The position numbers and the translations under genes were made by a program. From Haladaptatus cibarius D43 (lineage in GTDB: Archaea > Halobacteriota > Halobacteria > Halobacteriales > Haladaptataceae): a stretch of 64,000 nt of DNA. A model generated the notes under the pieces. The model saw only the letters and a program-made list of their open reading frames with translations. It was not told the origin of the DNA and did no database searches. Shown here piece after piece: positions 8,516 through 14,225 of the stretch (the first letter of the stretch is position 1; each line of letters opens with the position of its first letter). Where the stretch lies: positions 364,082 to 428,081 of the forward strand of contig NZ_JDTH01000002.1 in the NCBI RefSeq assembly GCF_000710615.1, given 5' to 3'.

Positions 8516-8668
8516 TTAGGCGTCCTCCGTGTAGCAGTCGAAGCACGGGAGTTTGTCGGTGTCTGTACCGGGACACCACTTCTCTCCGTTCACACAACCT
8601 GAGGTGCTTACCGACAGCGTCAGTTGTCCAGCGATACGTTTTTCCGTCGTAGTGGTCTTGCTTGACAT
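8516..8668 (-). CDS. 50-residue four-cysteine protein, probable zinc-binding
   Basis: The protein runs MSSKTTTTEKRIAGQLTLSV and continues to a C-terminal half with Cys25, Cys32, Cys42 and Cys45 (the last two as CFDC). The paired cysteines suggest a small zinc knuckle. It is the first gene of a leftward pair; its TAA runs into the ATG of the 46-residue gene. It faces the winged-helix gene across a short region containing a perfect 14-base palindrome, which may be a shared operator. Confidence 0.6.
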   Translation of the reverse strand: MSSKTTTTEKRIAGQLTLSVSTSGCVNGEKWCPGTDTDKLPCFDCYTEDA

Positions 8669-8761
8669 GGCTTTCTGCTCCACAGAAGGCCCCGTCCGAG
8701 TGTTCCAGCACTCGGGCTTTTAAGTGAACAATGCCCCAAGGGACGACAACCTTCTTACCAG

Positions 8762-8775
8762 TAACTACGTAGTTA
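8762..8775. promoter_or_regulatory. Perfect 14-bp palindrome, candidate operator
   Basis: TAACTACGTAGTTA is its own reverse complement. It lies between the leftward small-gene pair (start 8668) and the rightward winged-helix gene (start 8846). A related half-site CTCGTAGTCA lies near 8801. The adjacent regulator is the natural candidate for the binding protein; this is inferred. Confidence 0.55.
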
Positions 8776-8845
8776 TTAGTGTTAAATCTTGTGCCACTAA
8801 CCTCGTAGTCACAGGAATTATACTGTCGTCTGTCTCAGTTATCCT

Positions 8846-9082
8846 ATGGAAAGAGAACGGGACGAAGGTGGGAAGTACACTGAGCAAGTGACGCTTGAGA
8901 GTGTGCTATCCGTCTTCGAGGACGCAGAGATTCCGGTTTTGACTGCTACGGAAATTGCCGAGGAGCTGGGTTGTTCCCGACCTTCGGCGTACAACAAGCT
9001 GGAAACGCTCGGAGAGCAAGGAGAATTGCATAAGAAAAAGGTGGGGGCACGAGCAGTGGTTTACATCTCTCCGAATTTGTAG
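8846..9082 (+). CDS. Winged-helix DNA-binding regulator of the element
   Basis: A 78-residue protein consisting of one winged helix-turn-helix. LTATEIAEELGCSRPSAYNKL (residues about 32-52) is a clear helix-turn-helix with a recognition helix, followed by a two-strand wing (GELHKKKVGARAVVYI). This size is typical of small haloarchaeal regulators on plasmids and viruses. It probably controls its own promoter and the divergent pair through the palindrome at 8762-8775. The downstream AT-rich operon starts about 100 bases later and has its own TATA-like box. Confidence 0.75.
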   Translation: MERERDEGGKYTEQVTLESVLSVFEDAEIPVLTATEIAEELGCSRPSAYNKLETLGEQGELHKKKVGARAVVYISPNL

Positions 9083-9150
9083 CTATGGTTTTGAAGAGGG
9101 GAGAAAGTCCATTGTCAATGTATGAGATAACGAGTCCCAATCCTTGGCTT

Positions 9151-9156
9151 TTTATA
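9151..9156 (+). promoter_or_regulatory. TATA-type box of the AT-rich two-gene operon
   Basis: TTTATA in the context GGCTTTTTATACCAG, 31 bases before the ATG at 9187. This spacing predicts a transcript that starts at or a few bases before the start codon (leaderless type). It is one reason for preferring the start at 9187 over an in-frame ATG at 9085. Confidence 0.5.
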
Positions 9157-9186
9157 CCAGATATCCTTACACAACGTAAGAGAATC

Positions 9187-10050
9187 ATGTCAGACACCAA
9201 GTTCTATTTTACGGAATATGAAGTAAACGGAATACTCACTACTTTGTTTGATTTTGACTCGCAAAAAACCCGTGAAGAGCGAGAAAGAGAAGTGTTGAAA
9301 GATTATATCCGGAAAGATGGGCCAATTATTGAGGGAGAATCGGGGACGTGGTATTTTGGTCGTATAGAAGATGACGGGGATTATGAACTTGGAAAGTTTG
9401 GGAAGGTCTACACAGAAGAGCCGACCACTTACGACGAAGAAGAAGGCGATTTTATTGATGATGTCCAACCTAACAAAGATGCTGACTATTCGATGTTTAT
9501 TATTGACTACTCAAACAATCTCCTGATTTACAATACAAAAAATCGAATTGGACATCAACAGTTCCGGAAATATTTCGCAGACGGTTTTGAGAAGGAAAAT
9601 AACGGGGTTGTTTCATTAGAGACAGAGTATGTGAGAAACAAAGAAGCGGTAGAGAATGTAGTGAATGAAAAACCTGTCTTGAAAGCAGATTTAGAACTCA
9701 AGCCGTCTAACCCATCCTCAGAGCCAGAATGGGAGAACTTAGATGAAAGCATTCAAAAAATGCTGGCAAAGGAGTTAGATATTATTGCAGAGAGTAAAGA
9801 AGGCAAGAGTCTGAATATGGACGAAGACCTTCTGGAGCAAGCGGTTGAGATGGCACAAACAGAATATGGCATCGATTATGAAATAGTCTATGTTGACAAC
9901 GGAAATGGCGACGAACAGATTAAAACAATCAACAAAGAGAGAGACCCTGTGAGTAGGACAGAAGAAGAACCAGATACTCTTGGTGGTCTTCGTACTTATG
10001 CCTCAGAATTTATTACTTACGCTACCTCATATCTGAACCAAGATGGCTAA
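9187..10050 (+). CDS. Unknown cytosolic protein, first gene of an AT-rich two-gene operon (candidate defence component)
   Basis: A 287-residue protein of unrecognised family. It starts MSDTKFYFTEYEVNG. The N-terminal half is strand-rich (GTWYFGRIEDDGDYELGKF; YSMFIIDYSNNLLIYNTK) and is followed by an acidic linker and a helical C-terminal part (MLAKELDIIAESKEGKSL; LLEQAVEMAQ). No nuclease, ATPase or HTH motif is visible. It overlaps the next gene by 8 bases, so soluble protein and membrane partner are made together. Codon use is much AT-richer than the host (many AAA, GAA, ATT and AAT codons), pointing to recent transfer. The arrangement recalls the two-gene Kiwa and Rex systems, but I see no sequence match. 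An in-frame ATG at 9085 would add 34 residues but lies upstream of the TATA-like box. Confidence 0.65.
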   Translation: MSDTKFYFTEYEVNGILTTLFDFDSQKTREEREREVLKDYIRKDGPIIEGESGTWYFGRIEDDGDYELGKFGKVYTEEPTTYDEEEGDFIDDVQPNKDADYSMFIIDYSNNLLIYNTKNRIGHQQFRKYFADGFEKENNGVVSLETEYVRNKEAVENVVNEKPVLKADLELKPSNPSSEPEWENLDESIQKMLAKELDIIAESKEGKSLNMDEDLLEQAVEMAQTEYGIDYEIVYVDNGNGDEQIKTINKERDPVSRTEEEPDTLGGLRTYASEFITYATSYLNQDG

Positions 10051-10630
10051 TGAAGGTTTTTTCCACCGACTTCGTGATGGTGGAACTTTTCGAGTGGTAA
10101 CTGGATATGATTTGTATGTATCCCTATTAATGACGGTGCTCCTCTTTTCTACTGTTGGAAGAAGTATAACCACTTATAAATTAGACATTTTTATTAAAAA
10201 TGCAACGTCTCTCTCAGGTTCGTTGACTGCGGTTATTATTACTGGGACTGCTATCTTAGTCTCCCTTACAGATTCTGATTTTTTAGTACTCCTAAAAAGA
10301 GAGGATATCTATAGCAATCTTATGTCTACTTTTGAGTACACAACTATACTTTCCATATTTGTATCTGTATTTGGAATTGTCCTACAAGCGTACGAATACT
10401 CGTATGCCGAGGTATATCTTTTCATATTTTCCTTTATATACCTAATATTTGCTGTTTCAAGCTTGGTATCCAAAATAGTTTCATTTGGGGAGAAAAAAGG
10501 AGACGTAGCACTTATAAACAAACTGAGGAAGGAAACAGAGAAACTCCAACAGTCCGACTTTGACAACCAAATAGACGAAACTCAAGTAAACAAAGAAAAG
10601 GAATCAGAGCCAGAAAATAATACTCAATAG
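10043..10630 (+). CDS. Four-helix membrane protein, second gene of the AT-rich operon (candidate effector)
   Basis: A 195-residue protein with four hydrophobic segments: about 25-42 (VSLLMTVLLFSTVG), 57-76 (LSGSLTAVIITGTAILVSL), 100-118 (TILSIFVSVFGIVLQAY) and 123-145 (VYLFIFSFIYLIFAVSSLV). A charged, probably coiled tail of about 50 residues follows (KLRKETEKLQQSDFDNQ). No transporter or enzyme motif is visible, so a pore, sensor or membrane anchor is the simplest reading. It starts inside the end of the upstream gene (8-base overlap) and shares its strong AT bias. The integrase lies tail-to-tail about 20 bases downstream. Confidence 0.65.
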   Translation: MANEGFFHRLRDGGTFRVVTGYDLYVSLLMTVLLFSTVGRSITTYKLDIFIKNATSLSGSLTAVIITGTAILVSLTDSDFLVLLKREDIYSNLMSTFEYTTILSIFVSVFGIVLQAYEYSYAEVYLFIFSFIYLIFAVSSLVSKIVSFGEKKGDVALINKLRKETEKLQQSDFDNQIDETQVNKEKESEPENNTQ

Positions 10631-10652
10631 CATTGTTTCTTATCAGGTCAAA

Positions 10653-11651
10653 TTATAATTTGTTCAAAAACTCTTTCCTCCGTTTCCGCTTTTGCCCCGG
10701 CGTTCCTTTATCGTAGTGCTTATCCAGCACCTCTTGACTCACGTTTGCCCGGTCACTGACTGCCTTGGCAGGCCACCCATTGTTCCGGTGGTGCGTGATT
10801 GACCCTTTTCGTATTGCGTGAGGACTGACCGAGGACGGGCATTTGCTGGCGTGCTTGCTTCTCGCCGCCTTGCAGTCGTCCTGAGTTCGGTTGTGAGGAC
10901 ATTCATTGGTGTAGTGACACGGTCGGGTAATCCTGTAGATGTTCTCTCTGATGGTCGTCTTGTGCGCTCTGCCCGCTGACGTTCCGATAAGCGGGATTCG
11001 TCCATGGTCGTCCTCTGCCTTCGGGTGGTGTTTATCAAGGTAGTCCTGCACGACTTGGACGACCTCCTCGGAGAGATTGATTTCCCGTTCGCCGCGTTCT
11101 TTGTTCTTCAGGGGAGTTTCCGCCTGAGGTCTGTGTACCGCTTTGATGTAGCCCTCTCTCGGATAGAAGTCGTCAACATCGAAGGCGAACAACGTGCTGG
11201 TACGGATTCCAGTATGCCACAAAAGCTGGAAAATGACGTGTCGAAGGGTAGCGTATTCGTAGGTCTGCAAGTAGCTCAGGATTGCCTCTGCTTCCTCTGA
11301 GCTGATTGTCGTGTCGTCAACGTCCTCGTCCATCCCAAGTTCGGGGAGTTCCAGCTTTTCGCTGGTTCCGTCCTCGACAGCGTCCATCTTCTCGCAGAAC
11401 CGAAGAAAGACTCTGACTGTCCCTAACTGGTTCTTCAGCGTTACGTTGTTCACGTCCTCGGCACGCCAAACCTTGTATCGGTGTAGGTGACGACCATTGA
11501 TTTCATTCAGATTGTCTATCCCGTTCTCGTCGCACCATTCTACGAAGCGACGGAGTCGGTAATCGTGATTCTCTTTCGAGGACTGCGTAAGGTCGGTTCG
11601 TCCATTGAGATAGTCCTGTACTGCTTGTCGGGGGGTGAGTGGTTCCAACAT
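10653..11651 (-). CDS. Tyrosine recombinase / integrase of the tRNA-Ala element
   Basis: A 332-residue phage-type integrase. Residues 1-100 form the SAM-like core-binding domain (QAVQDYLNGRT, then NHDYRLRRFVEWC). The catalytic domain follows with Arg150 (HTGIRTSTL), His278 and Arg281 (HAIRKGS) and the nucleophile Tyr313 (LDKHYDKG). Between about 245 and 271 it carries four cysteines (C-x5-C-x8-C-x10-C), a probable zinc-binding insertion just before the HxxR box. The start at 11651 (MLEPLTPRQ) fits the domain better than an in-frame ATG twelve codons upstream. It sits beside attR and should catalyse integration at the tRNA-Ala 3' end. Confidence 0.92.
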   Translation of the reverse strand: MLEPLTPRQAVQDYLNGRTDLTQSSKENHDYRLRRFVEWCDENGIDNLNEINGRHLHRYKVWRAEDVNNVTLKNQLGTVRVFLRFCEKMDAVEDGTSEKLELPELGMDEDVDDTTISSEEAEAILSYLQTYEYATLRHVIFQLLWHTGIRTSTLFAFDVDDFYPREGYIKAVHRPQAETPLKNKERGEREINLSEEVVQVVQDYLDKHHPKAEDDHGRIPLIGTSAGRAHKTTIRENIYRITRPCHYTNECPHNRTQDDCKAARSKHASKCPSSVSPHAIRKGSITHHRNNGWPAKAVSDRANVSQEVLDKHYDKGTPGQKRKRRKEFLNKL

Positions 11652-11732
11652 GGTTCCTTGACGCAGGAACCACCTGTGGTCGGGCACCTCTGGGCACGGG
11701 CCTAAAACCGCGTGAAGCGGAGCGAGCGCGGT

Positions 11733-11760
11733 GCCCCGGGTTCAAATCCCGGCGAGTCCA
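11733..11760. repeat. attR: 28-bp copy of the tRNA-Ala 3' end (copy 2)
   Basis: Exact copy of 5713-5740. It contains the T arm and acceptor 3' strand but no upstream tRNA half, so it is a remnant of the original target and not a second tRNA. Confidence 0.9.
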
Positions 11761-11832
11761 CTTCCTTCGCTCGTTTCACTCGCTCAGTCAGTGGACTCGC
11801 CGACCTTCGCAAACAGGCCGCCGTTTGCTCAG

Positions 11833-11846
11833 TCCCGGCGAGTCCA
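11833..11846. repeat. Third, partial copy of the att sequence
   Basis: TCCCGGCGAGTCCA matches the last 14 bases of the tRNA-Ala 3' end. It lies 72 bases beyond the full attR copy. It may be the scar of an earlier or tandem integration that brought in the methyltransferase patch to its right. Confidence 0.55.
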
Positions 11847-12024
11847 TGGCGAACGCAGTGAGGAATGGACGAGCGGGATTTTAATTAGACAAGACGCACG
11901 CCCGCGGAGCAAAGTTCTCGTGACTGACGTAGGAGAAACGAGAACAGAGAAGAACGTGTTTTTCCGGGGAAGCGGGAATTCCCGTCAGTTTTCTGTACAT
12001 TCTATATTATTAATTTATATTCTG

Positions 12025-12044
12025 TGTAGGCATTTCTGCCTACA
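12025..12044. promoter_or_regulatory. Inverted repeat in the methyltransferase promoter region
   Basis: TGTAGGCA-TTTC-TGCCTACA: a perfect 8-base stem with a 4-base loop. It lies between the TATA-like run TTTATATT (12014-12021) and the ATG at 12095. It could be an operator, possibly for autoregulation, or a leader hairpin. Confidence 0.5.
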
Positions 12045-12094
12045 GAATCGAACCGGATAATTACTAATCGAGAGAACTAATCGCCAGTAATCAG

Positions 12095-13465
12095 ATGAAA
12101 GGAATCGATTTGTTCTGTGGCGCTGGCGGTTTCGGAAGTGGATTCGAACAATTCGGAATGGATGTTCTCTATGGTATCGACGTCAACGAAATGGCGCTCG
12201 AAACGTTCGACCGGAATCATGAGGGGGAATCGATACAGCACGACATTAGCGAGGGAGTTCCGGAGAAACTCCGCGGGATAGATGTCAATGTCGTCTTCGG
12301 GAGTCCGCCGTGCCAAGGATTCAGTGACGCCCGAGGGAGCCGTCGACTCGACGACGAGCGCAATCAACTGGTGTTCTCGTTCATTCAGTGGGTCGGGGAA
12401 CTCCAGCCAGAATACGTGATGATGGAGAACGTCGCTGGAATGACGACCATTGGGGAAGAGTTTCTGGACGCCGTCGAGAGGGAATACCGCGATGTGGGGT
12501 ACGAAGTCGAATGGGCGAAATTGAACGCCGCAAACTTCGGCGTGCCACAGACGCGAGAACGGGTCATCTACTTTGGCGTCAGAGAAGATTCGCCGATTAC
12601 GCCGACACTGCCGAATGGAGACTACACCGAAAACGGAGACGGGCAACTTTCTCTCTCCGGAAGGGAAATGAACGGATGGAGAACCGTCGAACAGGCCTTC
12701 GAAGACCTACCGGAACCGACCGACGAGGGAACCATCGAACTGCCGCCCCTATCCGAGTATCCGGATAACGATTACCTCCGAGACATTAGAAACGGTGGTC
12801 GAAGAACGTACAACCATATCGCCGAAACACCTGCGGATAATGCAGATACTCGGGCAATCATCGAAAATCTTCGTCCCGGCGAAATGTACCGTTCGAGTCG
12901 GTTTGGCGACCGCTACCGGCAAGTCTGGGATTTGCTTTCGGATAGATTCACGGAAACCGAACAGGACTGTCTCCATTTCATCGCCCGACACCGTACCCGC
13001 TCTGCGTTCAAAATGGGTGATAAAGGCGTTGGGGCAGTTCCCGACTCCAAAATCGCGCATGGATTGGAACACGACGACGACACGGTGTACACTGCGCTTC
13101 AAGACCTGTTGGCCGATGGATGGGTGCGAACGGACGAAGATGGGGATACCCTCGGCTACGACCTCAATACGAAGTCCGGAATCCGACCGCGATACATGCG
13201 CTTGAACCCGGATGGCCAATCGAATACGATACTGACGACCGATTTCAAACCACGCGACAAACTGCATCCGACCGAAAACCGTGGACTATCACTGCGGGAG
13301 GGTGCCCGGATTCAAAGTTTTCCCGATGAGTTCGAGTTCGTCGGCTCGTTCGGCGATATTGCAAATCAAATCGGAAATGCGGTGCCGCCACTGATGGCGA
13401 AAGCACTGGCAGAGCATATACAAACAGTCGATGAAGAAATCAATCAACGCGCTGTTCAGAAGTGA
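12095..13465 (+). CDS. DNA (cytosine-5)-methyltransferase, orphan
   Basis: A 456-residue C5-cytosine methyltransferase that transfers a methyl group from S-adenosylmethionine to cytosine in DNA. Motif I is FCGAGGFGSGF (residues 6-16), motif IV is PPCQGFS (71-77) with catalytic Cys73, motif VI is ENV (from Glu111), motif VIII is QTRERV, and motif X is NQIGNAVPP near the end. The region of about 250-380 residues is the target-recognition domain and includes a segment resembling a small winged helix (DDTVYTALQDLLADGWVRTDEDG). No restriction endonuclease gene lies beside it. It follows the element's attR and probably arrived horizontally. Its target sequence cannot be read from the gene. Confidence 0.95.
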   Translation: MKGIDLFCGAGGFGSGFEQFGMDVLYGIDVNEMALETFDRNHEGESIQHDISEGVPEKLRGIDVNVVFGSPPCQGFSDARGSRRLDDERNQLVFSFIQWVGELQPEYVMMENVAGMTTIGEEFLDAVEREYRDVGYEVEWAKLNAANFGVPQTRERVIYFGVREDSPITPTLPNGDYTENGDGQLSLSGREMNGWRTVEQAFEDLPEPTDEGTIELPPLSEYPDNDYLRDIRNGGRRTYNHIAETPADNADTRAIIENLRPGEMYRSSRFGDRYRQVWDLLSDRFTETEQDCLHFIARHRTRSAFKMGDKGVGAVPDSKIAHGLEHDDDTVYTALQDLLADGWVRTDEDGDTLGYDLNTKSGIRPRYMRLNPDGQSNTILTTDFKPRDKLHPTENRGLSLREGARIQSFPDEFEFVGSFGDIANQIGNAVPPLMAKALAEHIQTVDEEINQRAVQK

Positions 13466-13686
13466 ATTGGAACACTGGAATACTGCCGACAAAAGAAAAA
13501 TCCCGAGCCGAAATCCGACGCCCTCCTCACCGAAATTCCCAATCTTTCAATCCCGTGTTCATCTGCAGACTCCGTCAACTCAAGAATGAACTCGTCGTGA
13601 ATCTCACTTCGAGGAGTTCCTTCGAAGAGGAAACGGGTGTTTTCACTAACGATACTCTTTTCTTGAGAGGAATTATTTGGCGACAT
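13456..13686 (-). CDS. 76-residue unknown protein, paralogue of the element's 46-residue protein
   Basis: The core NTRFLFEGTPRSEI to LGISVR is about half identical over 39 ungapped residues to the protein at 8375-8515 inside the tRNA-Ala element. It has an extra 15-residue N-terminus and a different C-terminal end (ending CRQYSSVPIHF). The end looks unlike a folded tail, and the stop overlaps the methyltransferase stop by 10 bases, so the C-terminus may be altered by a frameshift or fusion. It could be a remnant. Its presence suggests that the methyltransferase patch came from a related element. Confidence 0.5.
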   Translation of the reverse strand: MSPNNSSQEKSIVSENTRFLFEGTPRSEIHDEFILELTESADEHGIERLGISVRRASDFGSGFFFCRQYSSVPIHF

Positions 13687-14225
13687 GCTTCGGGAAAGCC
13701 CAAAGCAAACGAGGTAGGTGCTGGTTCCACCTGCCTTTTACAGCGAAATCCCGTTTACTTCGTCTGACAGATGCTTCGCTGGTGAGTTCATTCTGTTGGT
13801 TGATGAGAAAAAATCGAAATCGGAGAGCATTCGATACTCCCGCCAAACGAACCACAAACACCCGAGGTGAACTTTCGGAAACGAATTCCTCCACGCTGTT
13901 TCATCGATTTCGAATCACGATCACCAATGAAAGATTTATTACTCATCGGGATACAGCCAGAACTGCGGTGGCTTCGATTCGAAGCTATCGCCATAGAGCC
14001 AAATCAGTCATCACGGAATCCACGCGGGAAGACTCATTTCGAGAAACTACCGCGTCGGATTCCGGTTCTCCCCCCTCTCGAAAGAATGTTCAATAATCGG
14101 ATATATATCCGTTCTAGTGGGTAAAAACCACTGTACTGCAAACCGATAATTACAAATCTGACATTCAACACATGTATATTAATTTTAACAAGGGTTTTTA
14201 ATGGATTAGTGATTGGCGATATTCA
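13687..14225. other. Gene-free accessory stretch before the pilus locus
   Basis: About 540 bases in which I can support no gene; the open frames on both strands have composition unlike coding DNA here. The last 120 bases are AT-rich (GTATATTAATTTTAAC; GGTTTTTAATGG) and carry the pilB promoter. The GC content is lower than the host average, so this may be a decayed part of the accessory patch. Confidence 0.5.
14195..14202 (+). promoter_or_regulatory. TATA-type box of the pilus operon
   Basis: TTTTTAAT centred about 28 bases before the ATG at 14226, the spacing expected for a leaderless haloarchaeal transcript. It drives the operon that runs to 23020. Confidence 0.55.

Larger units (their letters stand above)
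5713..11760. mobile_element. Integrated element in tRNA-Ala (about 6 kb)
   Basis: The element is bounded by two exact 28-bp copies of the tRNA-Ala 3' end. It carries a tyrosine recombinase at the right end pointing inward, a winged-helix regulator, a perfect palindromic candidate operator, and several small proteins with no clear family. Base composition falls sharply between about 5900 and 10650 compared with the host genes, most of all in the 9187-10630 operon. No capsid, portal, replication-initiation or conjugation gene is recognisable, so it is best called a small integrative element, possibly a plasmid or virus satellite or a defence cargo carrier. Confidence 0.88.
11761..12094. other. 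Gene-free stretch after attR with a third partial att copy and the methyltransferase promoter
   Basis: About 330 bases without a gene. It holds the GC-rich phrase GCTCGTTTCACTCGCTCAGTCA, a 14-base partial att copy at 11833-11846, then an abrupt AT-rich part (11995-12065) with TATA-like boxes and a perfect 8-bp-stem hairpin before the methyltransferase. Confidence 0.5.

Noticed and set aside
8430-8711. 93-codon minus-strand frame in the element
   Set aside because: Two shorter overlapping genes in another frame (8375-8515 and 8516-8668) have a coupled TAA/ATG, a cysteine pattern and a paralogue, so the longer frame is a shadow.
11733-11760. A second tRNA-Ala gene
   Set aside because: Only the T arm and acceptor 3' strand are present; no D arm or anticodon arm precedes them.
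13677-14096. Open frame of about 140 codons on the plus strand after the methyltransferase
   Set aside because: Composition is Arg/Ser/Thr-rich without hydrophobic pattern, it competes with frames on the other strand, and no start signal is evident.
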